Of a DNA stretch of 22,048 bases, positions 1-7,157 are shown piece after piece. The first letter of the stretch is position 1, and each line of letters starts with the position of its first letter. Position numbers and translations under genes: made by a program. The notes beneath the pieces were generated by a model. That model saw only the letters and a list, made by a program, of their open reading frames with translations. It had not been told where the DNA came from and ran no database searches. Origin of the DNA: an uncultured Atopostipes sp. (lineage in GTDB: Bacteria > Bacillota > Bacilli > Lactobacillales > Carnobacteriaceae_A); assembly GCA_910588235.1 (NCBI GenBank), contig CAJUOQ010000030.1, forward strand, positions 1 to 22,048. Direction: 5' to 3'.

Positions 1-71
1 TAGAGTGCCAGAAATATTGATAGATTAACAAGGCCGAGAACAACTTGACACAGACTTTTGTATCGACCTGT

Positions 72-100
72 TTGCCCTTGAGGCTGGCTTTTGTTATAAT
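72..100 (+). promoter_or_regulatory. Probable sigma-A promoter of argS
   Basis: TTGCCC (72-77) and a perfect TATAAT (95-100) are separated by 17 bases. A TG one base ahead of the -10 hexamer makes it an extended -10 promoter. It lies 70 bases ahead of the argS start. A TTGACA at 45-50 has no good -10 at the right distance. Confidence 0.7.
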
Positions 101-169
101 ATCTAAATGAATTTGTGTATTTTTATATTACATAGAGATCCACTGTAAAATTAACGAGGAGGTATTGAG

Positions 170-1870
170 TTGGATTTTAAACAAATAATCGCTGAAGATT
201 TATCCACTCAATTGAGTGAGCATTTAACAACTAATGAAATTTATAATTTACTTGAAAAACCAAAAAATACGGAACATGGAGATCTGGCCTTCCCTGCTTT
301 TCAACTCGCAAAAGTGTTTAGAAAAAACCCTGCAGAAATCGCTTCAGATATCGCGGACAATTTCTCTTCCAACATTGTTGATAAAGTAGATGTTGTCGGT
401 CCTTATTTAAACTTCTACTTAAATAAAGGCACGATTAGTGCTGAAGTATTAAAAGAAATTATCACTGAAAAAAGTGACTACGGGAATACTGATTTTGGTG
501 CCGGAAAAAATATTCCGATCGACATGTCTTCCCCGAACATCGCAAAACCGATGTCCATGGGTCATTTACGTTCAACGGTTATCGGGAATGCTCTAGCTAA
601 TATTTTAGAAAAAATGGGCTTCCAACCTATAAAAATCAACTATCTAGGAGATTGGGGCACGCAATTTGGTCGTTTAATCACTGCCTATAAATTATGGGGC
701 GAAGAAGAGAAAGTACGCGCAAACCCTATTGCAGAGTTAAATGAATTATATGTCCGTTTTCACGAAGAATTAGAGAAAGAGCCAGAGTTAGAGGAAGTAG
801 GTCGTTCATGGTTCAAGAAATTGGAAAATGGCGACAAAGAAGCGACTGAATTATGGCGCTGGTTCCGTGAAGAGTCTTTAAATGAGTTCAATATCGTCTA
901 TGACCGTTTAGGTGTCAGTTTTGATTCAACGAACGGTGAGTCTTTCTATAATGATAAAATGGATGAAGTCGTTGAACTATTAGAAGAAAAAGGCTTATTA
1001 GTCGAAGACCAAGGAGCTCAAGTTGTTCGGTTAGAAGACTATGATCTACAGCCTGCCCTAATTAAGAAACAAGATGGCGCAACATTATATATTACTCGGG
1101 ATTTAGCTGCTGCTTTATACCGTAAACGTACGTATGACTTTGACCAATCTTTATATGTTGTGGGACAGGACCAAATCTATCACTTCACACAATTAAAAGC
1201 TGTTTTAGCTGAGATGGGCTATGAATGGGAAGCAGATATTCACCATATTATCTTTGGTTTAATTTCCATCGATGGTCAAAAAATGTCTACTCGTCGCGGA
1301 AAAGTTGTCTTATTAGAAGATGTGCTGGATGAAGCTGCTGTACGTGCAGAAAAACAAATTAATGCGAAAAATCCGAATCTTGAAAATAAAGATGAGGTGG
1401 CGGAACAAGTGGGCGTAGGAGCCGTTGTCTTCCATGACCTCCAACATGACCGTCGCAATGACTTTAACTTTAATCTCGACGAAATTGTGCAATTCGAAGG
1501 TGAAACAGGTCCCTACGTTCAATATACGCGAGCACGTGCTTTAAGTATTTTGAAAAAAGCAAAGATCGATGCCTCTTATTTCGAAAACGAAAAAGAATTT
1601 GCGTTAACAGATGATTATAGTTGGACGGTTATTAAATTGATTCAATCCTTTAGCAGTACGTTAGAACGTGCTTACCGTGAATATGAGCCGTCAGTCATCG
1701 CTAAACATGCTTTAAGATTAGCACAAGCTTTCAATCGTTTCTATGCGAATGTTCGTGTACTAGATGAAAATCCAGAAAGAGAGAGTCGCTTAGCTCTAGT
1801 CTATGCAGTGGCTTTAATGTTAGAAGAAGATTTACGTCTTTTAGGTGTTCAAGCTCCGGATGAAATGTAA
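170..1870 (+). CDS. argS: Arginyl-tRNA synthetase (class I)
   Basis: ArgRS charges tRNA-Arg with arginine in the cytoplasm. The 566-residue product has the usual length and domain order: an N-terminal Add1 domain (about 1-90), a Rossmann catalytic core with the HIGH-type motif MGHLRST near residue 130 and the KMSKS-type loop KMSTRRGK near 371, and a C-terminal DALR anticodon-binding domain ending in LLGVQAPDEM. The start codon is TTG at 170-172; it is chosen because GAGGAGG (156-162) lies 7 bases upstream and the protein then begins with a normal ArgRS N-terminus. The gene stands alone, with its own extended -10 promoter upstream and a strong terminator immediately downstream. It has tandem stops TAA TAA. 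No T-box or ARG box was recognised in the short leader. Confidence 0.97.
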   Translation: MDFKQIIAEDLSTQLSEHLTTNEIYNLLEKPKNTEHGDLAFPAFQLAKVFRKNPAEIASDIADNFSSNIVDKVDVVGPYLNFYLNKGTISAEVLKEIITEKSDYGNTDFGAGKNIPIDMSSPNIAKPMSMGHLRSTVIGNALANILEKMGFQPIKINYLGDWGTQFGRLITAYKLWGEEEKVRANPIAELNELYVRFHEELEKEPELEEVGRSWFKKLENGDKEATELWRWFREESLNEFNIVYDRLGVSFDSTNGESFYNDKMDEVVELLEEKGLLVEDQGAQVVRLEDYDLQPALIKKQDGATLYITRDLAAALYRKRTYDFDQSLYVVGQDQIYHFTQLKAVLAEMGYEWEADIHHIIFGLISIDGQKMSTRRGKVVLLEDVLDEAAVRAEKQINAKNPNLENKDEVAEQVGVGAVVFHDLQHDRRNDFNFNLDEIVQFEGETGPYVQYTRARALSILKKAKIDASYFENEKEFALTDDYSWTVIKLIQSFSSTLERAYREYEPSVIAKHALRLAQAFNRFYANVRVLDENPERESRLALVYAVALMLEEDLRLLGVQAPDEM

Positions 1871-1881
1871 TAAATAACAAC

Positions 1882-1936
1882 AAAAAACTGGTATTCTCCT
1901 CTGCTTTTAAATGCGAGGTTGAATACCAGTTTTTTT
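1882..1936. terminator. Bidirectional terminator between argS and the channel gene
   Basis: Arms 1882-1896 (AAAAAACTGGTATTC) and 1921-1935 are perfectly complementary, and CCTC/GAGG can pair inside the loop. The run of T on one strand and A on the other provides a U-tract in both directions. It serves argS from the left and the converging channel gene from the right. Confidence 0.85.
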
Positions 1937-1990
1937 AATTTGATGAATTGATTGATCTTGTACTACCATGGTTGGCAAATGTTTACATGA

Positions 1991-2989
1991 TTATGTATTT
2001 GGCCACTTATGATGATCAATAGTGATGATTGTCGAAATTTGATTCCGTCGTTTCTCTATTTTCTTTATATTTTCTGAATATTTCTTTTGCGAGACTAAAG
2101 GGATATTCAGCTCTTTTAAAGCGGTTAGATCTAAAGGTGGTGGAATTTCAGTCACCTTTTTCACTTGCTTGCCATATCTAGCGATCACTGTATTTAGATA
2201 AGTCGCAATACTGGATTGAGTAGCTTTTACTAACGTCAGATTTATAATCGATTGATCTTTTAAACCATACTGAAGAAGGGTTAAGGCTTCATCCAATACA
2301 CCAATGGCTACCGCGGATGCTTTCTCTTGGTCTTCGTTATGATAATACTGTAATAATGGAAAAGCTTGCGTTTGTTGAGTTAATTGCGTTATTTTAGAAT
2401 TCAGATCCGTTAAGATGAGATCTAACTGGTAAAAGTCTTTACCATTCCAAGCATTTTTCAATAGCTCAATGCTATTTTCGCCTAATCCCATAACACTTCC
2501 AGCGAACGATCTTTTTTCAACAACTGCACTTATTACAGAGATAATGTAAGATGCTCCAAAAGTTAGCAATAACATGCCTAAACCTGAAACGAGTGCCGTA
2601 GCTATTTTAAAAAAGAGCGTTTGCGCAGTATAATCTCCAATTCCTAGAGTAAAAAGAGTGAAACCTGAATAGTAAAATAGCTCCCACCCAGAAATAACTT
2701 CGTTGGTAGAAGTATTAATAAGGGCTTCCGGGTTGCCAGCGAAGAAAATAGTAACGCCGATCCACAACAATAAAACCCAATGAAATAAAGTTAATATCAT
2801 GATTAAGGGACCGGTAATGTTGTATATGTATCTATTATCCAATGCCTTAATTATTTTCCAAACGGCAGTCGTTAATTTGTTGGTAAGCCAACCAGCCCCG
2901 CCATCCACCCATAACGTTGTCCACATTAAATCAATAATCGTAAAAACTGTTATACTGAATCCTAATAGATAAAACACATATGACAGCAT
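1991..2989 (-). CDS. Two-pore-helix-type potassium channel family membrane protein
   Basis: This is probably an ion channel in the cytoplasmic membrane. The 332-residue protein has a hydrophobic N-terminal helix (about 4-25), a second helix (about 60-84), a re-entrant pore segment (about 103-120) containing FTLGIGDY, and a pore-lining helix (about 124-155). A cytosolic, mostly helical C-terminal half of about 175 residues follows and matches no RCK/TrkA domain that I recognise. The filter at residues 114-119 reads T-L-G-I-G-D, where K+ channels normally have T-V-G-Y-G-D; the aromatic residue is replaced by isoleucine. Ion selectivity therefore cannot be assumed. The start at 2989 follows an AGGGGAAGG ribosome site. 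The gene appears monocistronic, with its own promoter at 3024-3053, and shares a terminator with argS. Confidence 0.8.
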   Translation of the reverse strand: MLSYVFYLLGFSITVFTIIDLMWTTLWVDGGAGWLTNKLTTAVWKIIKALDNRYIYNITGPLIMILTLFHWVLLLWIGVTIFFAGNPEALINTSTNEVISGWELFYYSGFTLFTLGIGDYTAQTLFFKIATALVSGLGMLLLTFGASYIISVISAVVEKRSFAGSVMGLGENSIELLKNAWNGKDFYQLDLILTDLNSKITQLTQQTQAFPLLQYYHNEDQEKASAVAIGVLDEALTLLQYGLKDQSIINLTLVKATQSSIATYLNTVIARYGKQVKKVTEIPPPLDLTALKELNIPLVSQKKYSENIKKIEKRRNQISTIITIDHHKWPNT

Positions 2990-3023
2990 AACCTTCCCCT
3001 ACTTTCTATTCATTTATATTTTA

Positions 3024-3053
3024 ATGATAAAGCAAGAATTTACCGAATGACAA
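3024..3053 (-). promoter_or_regulatory. Probable promoter of the channel gene
   Basis: On the minus strand TTGTCA (3053-3048) and TATCAT (3029-3024) each match the consensus at five of six positions, with an 18-base spacer. They lie 35 bases upstream of the channel start codon. Confidence 0.55.
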
Positions 3054-3110
3054 CCTGAGCACTTGATGTTCATTGTGTTGATATTTGGTACATTTTCAGC
3101 CTGATAAAAT

Positions 3111-3190
3111 TAAAAACCATGGAAAATTTCTACTTACCTCCATCATCAATGCGTATGACAGACGGATAAGGAAATCTCCATGGTTTTTAA
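3111..3190 (-). terminator. Long inverted repeat, probable terminator of trmL-hlyIII
   Basis: TAAAAACCATGG (3111-3122) is perfectly repeated in inverse at 3178-3189. The pairing continues, after a small internal loop, through ATTTC (3126-3130) and GAAAT (3171-3175). The loop is about 40 bases. On the minus strand the second arm ends in a T-rich stretch (TTTTTAATTTTA), which fits termination after hlyIII at 3212. The large loop is unusual for a simple terminator. Confidence 0.6.
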
Positions 3191-3211
3191 TCATCTATGT
3201 TAAAATTTACT

Positions 3212-3862
3212 TTAAACGTAAAGATAAATACTAACGAACATAAAAGCTGCTCCAGCCATCACAAACAAATGCCAGATTACATGCATCCAACCATTGTCTT
3301 TTTGTCTATAAAAAATTGTTCCTATGGAATAAAACAGGCCGCCTACAAATAATAAGACAATACCTGCTAATTCTAACGACTGATATAAAGGATAGATTAA
3401 GAAAATACCTAACCAACCCATAATCAAATATAAATAAGTACTTAATTTGGGAAAACGGTTGGTCCAACCGACTTCAAAAACTAAGCCTGCAATAGCTGCT
3501 AACCACACAATAGCCAAGAAAGTATAACCAACAGCTCCTCCCACCGTTACCATTAAATACGGTGTATAAGAACCTGCAATTAACAAATAAATAGAAGCAT
3601 GATCTATTTTTTGAAAAATATCTCGTTGGTTAGAAAAGCTGAAACTATGATACAAAGTAGAAGCTAAAAATAATACGACAAGACTAGATCCATAAATAAT
3701 ATAAGAAACCAGTTCGGCAATATTAGAATGTGGAGTTGAAATGGCCTTATCGACCAGAAAAATCATACCAATGATCCCTAAAAGTGCACCAAGCCCGTGA
3801 GTTATTGCATTAAAAACTTCAATCATGAGTTCGTTTCTTGAAATACTATTTGTCTTAGTCAT
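3212..3862 (-). CDS. trhA: Hemolysin III / PAQR-family membrane protein
   Basis: This is a seven-helix integral membrane protein of the hemolysin III (YqfA/TrhA) family. Family members are related to PAQR receptors and have been linked to membrane-fluidity homeostasis; the historical hemolysin name is not evidence of toxicity. The family metal-site motifs are visible: an N-terminal EVFNAITHGLG, STLYHSFSF in the second/third helix region, DHASIYLLIAGSYTP, and a C-terminal WHLFVMAGA. The frame is open to an ATG at 3883. That codon overlaps AGGAGGAG (3880-3873), which is well placed for the ATG at 3862 instead, so a 216-residue product is given. The gene lies 46 bases after trmL on the same strand and is probably co-transcribed with it. 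Confidence 0.9.
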   Translation of the reverse strand: MTKTNSISRNELMIEVFNAITHGLGALLGIIGMIFLVDKAISTPHSNIAELVSYIIYGSSLVVLFLASTLYHSFSFSNQRDIFQKIDHASIYLLIAGSYTPYLMVTVGGAVGYTFLAIVWLAAIAGLVFEVGWTNRFPKLSTYLYLIMGWLGIFLIYPLYQSLELAGIVLLFVGGLFYSIGTIFYRQKDNGWMHVIWHLFVMAGAAFMFVSIYLYV

Positions 3863-3908
3863 ACGATTAAAACTCCTCCTCATTTAATAATATCAATCGC
3901 TTCTATTT

Positions 3909-4415
3909 TTAATCTAATTTATCATTTTCATAATGCCTTTGCAGATCTAAATTTACAAAATTCTGTTGGCGCAAGGCTTCAAATAAAACAATCGAAACCG
4001 TATTAGATAAGTTCAAAGAGCGTATATGCGTGTCATCCATGGGAATCCGAATACAATTTTCTTCGTTTTCACGCATGAATTTCTCAGGCAAACCTGTTGT
4101 TTCTTTTCCAAAAATAAAATAATGGTCTTCCTCTGTGTCAGAATAATCGACGTCAGAATATGTATTGTAAGCAAATTTGGTCACTAAATGTAATTTTCCA
4201 CCCTCAGCATATTCTAAAAATTCTTTTAAACTTCGGTGATAAGTGACTCTTAGTTCATCCCAATAATCTAACCCCGCTCGTCGAAGCATTTTATTCTCTA
4301 AACTAAAACCTAGTGGGAAAATCAAATGTAAGTGGGCATCAGTCCCAGCTACAGTTCGGACAATATTCCCAGTATTCGGAGGTATTTGTGGTTTATATAG
4401 TACAATATGATTCAT
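3909..4415 (-). CDS. trmL: tRNA (cytidine/uridine-2'-O-)-methyltransferase TrmL
   Basis: TrmL is a SPOUT-class methylase that uses S-adenosylmethionine to methylate the 2'-OH of the wobble nucleotide (position 34) of certain tRNA-Leu species. The 168 residues are family length and consist of one knotted domain. The motifs are IPPNTGNIVRT (residues 11-21), FIFGKETTGLP (100-110, the motif 2 region) and IPMDDTHIRSLNLSNTVSI (about 124-142), which forms the cofactor-binding knot. Tail residues 150-168 are charged. The start at 4415 is preceded by GAAGGAAG. The gene is first in a probable two-gene unit with hlyIII. I found no convincing promoter in the upstream intergenic region. Confidence 0.94.
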   Translation of the reverse strand: MNHIVLYKPQIPPNTGNIVRTVAGTDAHLHLIFPLGFSLENKMLRRAGLDYWDELRVTYHRSLKEFLEYAEGGKLHLVTKFAYNTYSDVDYSDTEEDHYFIFGKETTGLPEKFMRENEENCIRIPMDDTHIRSLNLSNTVSIVLFEALRQQNFVNLDLQRHYENDKLD

Positions 4416-4696
4416 TCTTTACTTCCTTCATTTCTATTCTTTTTATGATGCATTTAACACAAACAACGACCGCTTTGTTTTTAAATATTTTTCGCAAACA
4501 AGCAAACGCTTCTTCATTTCGCTGCTTTTTAAAAAAGAGCTTAGCCTAATAGTTGTGTATGTAAACTATTTAGAAAGGTCTAATTTAAGCGATCTATAGT
4601 TGTTTTTAAATGATTATTTTTACAATAATTAACTACAGTTGTAAAAGACAACCATTTGTATTAACAGAAAAACGCCTCTAAAATAGTAAGTTTTCC

Positions 4697-4734
4697 TTCT
4701 TCATATAGTATAACAAATTTCTTCATATATTATA
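4697..4734. repeat. Pair of 16-bp direct repeats, period 22 bp
   Basis: TTCTTCATATAGTATA at 4697-4712 and TTCTTCATATATTATA at 4719-4734 differ at one position and start exactly 22 bp apart, about two helical turns. Same-face spacing like this is common for DNA-binding protein sites. On the minus strand each copy also contains a -10-like hexamer, so this may simply be tandem promoter elements. Confidence 0.45.
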
Positions 4735-4751
4735 CTTATATTTTTACAAAA

Positions 4752-4796
4752 AAGAAAACGTATCGCTTCGGTTTAAAAACAGCGAAACGATACGTT
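4752..4796 (-). terminator. Terminator downstream of ytxH
   Basis: Arms 4758-4770 (ACGTATCGCTTCG) and 4783-4795 pair over 13 positions with one mismatch around a 12-base loop. On the minus strand the hairpin is followed by a T-rich tract (TTTTCTTTTTT). It lies about 135 bases after the ytxH stop. Confidence 0.7.
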
Positions 4797-4820
4797 AATT
4801 AAGTTATTGAGTGTTCACCA

Positions 4821-4856
4821 TTTTATGTCAACGCATATCAGGTAACTGACATAAAA
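4821..4856. repeat. Perfect 10-bp inverted repeat
   Basis: TTTTATGTCA (4821-4830) is repeated in inverse at 4847-4856 with a 16-base loop. There is no clear U-tract beyond what the arms contain, so it is not an obvious terminator. It sits in the 3' untranslated region of ytxH, ahead of the terminator at 4752-4796. Confidence 0.5.
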
Positions 4857-4929
4857 CGATGGGTCAAAAGAACTTATACAGACTATGTTAGCATAGGTTT
4901 TATAGGAATGCAAACGACACATTGTTTTT

Positions 4930-5172
4930 TTATATCTTTTTATACGCTTTTTTATCTCTTTCTATTCGCTTTTCCATTGCTGTCTCAAAATTAATTAAAG
5001 CACTTTGGGTTCTTAAGATGGATGTTTGCGTAAACCGGTTTAAATTCTTAGCGACTGTTTTTTTCATCTCTGTTCCTTTTTTTGGTGCTAAAAAATACGC
5101 AGCGGCTGCTCCAGTTATTGATCCAAAGACAATTCCCCAGCTAATCAAATTACGCTCTCTATTTGTTTGCAT
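4930..5172 (-). CDS. YtxH domain small membrane-anchored protein
   Basis: This 80-residue protein has one N-terminal membrane helix with a GxxxG-like, alanine-rich pattern (about 8-28), followed by the family signature FLAPKKGTEMKK and a charged helical tail rich in Lys and Arg. The family is widespread in Firmicutes, often induced by general stress, and its molecular role is not known. The frame runs back to an ATG at 5187, but that codon overlaps GGAGG (5185-5181). The GGAGG is 8 bases upstream of the ATG at 5172, so the shorter product is preferred. It is divergent from the exporter-like gene at 5330 and has its own promoter and terminator. Confidence 0.85.
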   Translation of the reverse strand: MQTNRERNLISWGIVFGSITGAAAAYFLAPKKGTEMKKTVAKNLNRFTQTSILRTQSALINFETAMEKRIERDKKAYKKI

Positions 5173-5216
5173 ATTATAATCCTCCATTTATGAGTAAAAT
5201 CAAAATTTTCATTCTA

Positions 5217-5246
5217 ATTATATAATAGAATGTTGTTGAGGTACAA
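5217..5246 (-). promoter_or_regulatory. Probable ytxH promoter within a dyad
   Basis: On the minus strand TTGTAC (5246-5241) and a perfect TATAAT (5222-5217) are separated by 18 bases. The -10 lies at the centre of an inverted repeat, CATTCTA (5210-5216) and TAGAATG (5226-5232), which could be an operator. Confidence 0.55.
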
Positions 5247-5329
5247 TAAATCACTATTTATTTTCGAAACAATAGATTCTAGCCTACATATCTATTATAC
5301 TTACACTAGAATAACGTTGTATACTTTTT

Positions 5330-6442
5330 ATGAGAAAGAGAATGATTAAAGTGAAAATAGGTGCTCGCACATTAAAGACTGGTTTTGCTATTCTTTTAGG
5401 GATGATCATTCCTCCCCTAATTGGTTTGGGAGATAGTCGGGGTTTAACCGCTTCTGCAGTGATTTTCTCAATGCAACCTTCTGTGCAAGAAACGTTTGTA
5501 AAAACACGTGACCGTTTAATTGCAAACATTATCGGTGGTATTATCGCTTTTGTGGTCGCTAGTTATTTTGGCGATACCAATATTATGGTAGCCGCTGCTT
5601 CTGCTTTGTTAATCGCTATTTTACATCAACTAAATTTAGATGATGTTATTGGTCTATCCATTTTAACTTTAGTGAACGTCATGTTAAGTTCAGGCGCAAA
5701 TCTACCTTTAGTTGCTGTCCAAAGAGTGTCCGCCACATTAATCGGGGTCTTAATTGCTTTTGCTGTCAATACATTTGTTTTACCCCCAAGATATGATGTG
5801 AAGTTTTATGAAAAAACAATCAGTGCAACAGATGATACGATGAAATATGTTCGCTTAATGTTAAGAAAGAATGCTCAATTTCCAATTATGTCTGTTGATT
5901 TGAAAAAATTACGTAAAGAATTGGTGACCTTAAGAAAATATCATCGTTATATGAGAGATCCCATGTATAAACGCTTTATGACCTCACGTTATTATTCATT
6001 GCTACGGTTTCTAGTCGTCTGTCGTCAGTCGATTCGGACGAACGAAACATTATATGATCTAGCAGCCACGCTACATGGGTCAGAGAATACGTTTAATCAT
6101 TTACCTACTGAATTACGAACGTTAATACGCGAACGGATGGAAACGCTCATGACTGCTCACGAACAGATCTTGCTCAAGTGGAATGGCCGTATATTACCAG
6201 AAGAAGTTAACTTTATTACTTATCGCTCTGATTTACGTCAAAGTTTTATTGAAGCTTTTTACCAAGAGGCTTCTACTGAAGAAGCGATGGAAGCTGACTT
6301 TCTAAAAGGAAATGAACTATTGAAAATTATGACTAAAATATTTGAATATGATCAAAAACTACAACAATTTAATAAATTAACGAATAGCTTCGTAAAATAC
6401 AAACGCAGCGATCATATTGAACAAGAATACGATTATGATTAA
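5330..6442 (+). CDS. Aromatic acid exporter (FUSC/ArAE) family membrane protein
   Basis: The protein belongs to the aromatic-acid-exporter-like family (ArAE_1 with its C-terminal domain), related to FUSC proteins and the E. coli AaeB efflux pump. A membrane half with about five or six helices covers residues 15-155, including PSVQETFVKTRDRLIANIIGG, typical of the family. A cytosolic, charged helical half of about 210 residues follows. Substrate is unknown; aromatic acid export is only inferred from distant relatives. The first ATG (5330) has no ribosome site. The ATG at 5342 sits behind a weak GAGAAAGAG, giving 366 residues, and is a reasonable alternative start. TGTATACT at 5318-5325 looks like an extended -10 element, but it is only a few bases from the first ATG, so the first ATG would be almost leaderless. 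The gene converges on ntdP. Confidence 0.85.
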   Translation: MRKRMIKVKIGARTLKTGFAILLGMIIPPLIGLGDSRGLTASAVIFSMQPSVQETFVKTRDRLIANIIGGIIAFVVASYFGDTNIMVAAASALLIAILHQLNLDDVIGLSILTLVNVMLSSGANLPLVAVQRVSATLIGVLIAFAVNTFVLPPRYDVKFYEKTISATDDTMKYVRLMLRKNAQFPIMSVDLKKLRKELVTLRKYHRYMRDPMYKRFMTSRYYSLLRFLVVCRQSIRTNETLYDLAATLHGSENTFNHLPTELRTLIRERMETLMTAHEQILLKWNGRILPEEVNFITYRSDLRQSFIEAFYQEASTEEAMEADFLKGNELLKIMTKIFEYDQKLQQFNKLTNSFVKYKRSDHIEQEYDYD

Positions 6443-6444
6443 GC

Positions 6445-6490
6445 AAAAAAGCGATATAGAGTTCAGGTAACTGCTCTATATCGCTTTTCT
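6445..6490. terminator. Bidirectional terminator between the exporter gene and ntdP
   Basis: Arms 6447-6461 (AAAAGCGATATAGAG) and 6474-6488 are perfectly complementary over 15 bp with a 12-base loop. U-tracts are available on both strands. It lies directly after the stop codon at 6442 and ends just ahead of the ntdP stop at 6492. Confidence 0.9.
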
Positions 6491-6491
6491 T

Positions 6492-7034
6492 TTATAAATA
6501 TCTACCTGTTAATTGTTTATAGCGGTTATACCATAAATCAACGTATTCTTTCGAGAACGGCCCCCGCTCTTCTTCTATCCAACTAACAAGGATTTTGACA
6601 TGTTCATTTAGTATCGGATCAATTTCATTGGGGTAATCATACTTTTTCCCATGGATTTCATATTCATCAACATCTAATAGTCTTTTCTCACCATCGGGAA
6701 AAATTTTGACATCCAAATCATAATCAATATATTTTGCGCCTTCATCATCTATTAAAAACGGAGAAGCTAAATTACAATAATAAGAGATTCCTTTTTGTCG
6801 AATCATTGTAACGATATTAAACCAATATTCTTCATGAAAATAGACAAGTGCTGGTTCTCTTGTGCGCCATCGACGACCATCTGACTCAATAACGAGTGTG
6901 TGGTCGTTACAACCGATTAATGCATGTTCAGTTGTTTTTAAAACCATGGTATCTCGCCAAGTTCGATGCAAGCTACCATCGTGTTTATAGCTTTTTATTG
7001 TAATTGTTTCTCCCTCTCTAGGTTTATTTCTCAT
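6492..7034 (-). CDS. ntdP: Nucleoside tri-/diphosphate phosphatase, DUF402 family
   Basis: The protein matches the YgaC/Sa1684 type of DUF402 proteins, which hydrolyse nucleoside tri- and diphosphates in a metal-dependent way; the staphylococcal homologue affects virulence. Family features in order are GETITIKSYKHDGSLHR, an ESDGRRWRTREPALVYF strand block, YYCNLASPF, the acidic KYIDYDLDVKIFPDG segment that holds the metal-binding Asp residues, and a C-terminal helix with WIEEERGPF and DLWYNRYKQL. The longest frame starts at a TTG (7046), but GAGAG lies only one base from it. The ATG at 7034 gives the usual N-terminus and 180 residues. It is a single gene with its own promoter, separated from the pbp operon by about 120 bases. 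Confidence 0.9.
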   Translation of the reverse strand: MRNKPREGETITIKSYKHDGSLHRTWRDTMVLKTTEHALIGCNDHTLVIESDGRRWRTREPALVYFHEEYWFNIVTMIRQKGISYYCNLASPFLIDDEGAKYIDYDLDVKIFPDGEKRLLDVDEYEIHGKKYDYPNEIDPILNEHVKILVSWIEEERGPFSKEYVDLWYNRYKQLTGRYL

Positions 7035-7101
7035 AGATTTAACCAACTCTCAGATATTCTTTTATTTATTAGCCGTTCATAATAAATAAATCTCATCTAG
7101 A

Positions 7102-7110
7102 ATTGTAACA
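7102..7110 (-). promoter_or_regulatory. Possible extended -10 element of ntdP
   Basis: On the minus strand TGT TACAAT reads from 7110 to 7102, an extended -10 form with one mismatch to TATAAT. No clear -35 hexamer is present, so the call is tentative. It is about 70 bases upstream of the ntdP start. Confidence 0.35.
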
Positions 7111-7157
7111 TAAATTGCTTGAAATAAAATAATTCCACTTTACTAGAATGGGATGTT

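Larger units (their letters stand above)
4416..4929. other. 514-bp intergenic region without a convincing gene
   Basis: This AT-rich stretch lies upstream of trmL and downstream of ytxH. I see no reading frame with a ribosome site. It contains the ytxH terminator, a 10-bp perfect inverted repeat at 4821-4856, and a 16-bp near-identical direct repeat at 4697-4734; the last two are listed separately. The promoter of trmL must lie somewhere here. A small RNA gene cannot be excluded. Confidence 0.6.

Noticed and set aside
45..50. A perfect TTGACA upstream of argS
   Set aside because: The sequence 16-18 bases downstream is not -10-like; the TTGCCC/TATAAT pair at 72-100 is the better promoter.
21..97. 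A possible long hairpin AACAAGGCC / GGCTTTTGTT ahead of argS, as a terminator of an upstream gene
   Set aside because: The loop is nearly 60 bases, the pairing is imperfect, and the upstream gene is outside the window, so it cannot be supported.
4634..4643. TACAGTTGTA, which fits the CopY/BlaI-type operator form TACA-N2-TGTA
   Set aside because: It stands alone, far from any start codon, with no copper or beta-lactamase gene nearby; a 10-bp palindrome in AT-rich DNA is expected by chance.
7118..7156. A short hairpin with T-rich tail downstream of the pbp gene
   Set aside because: Only about five base pairs including a G-T pair; too weak to call a terminator.
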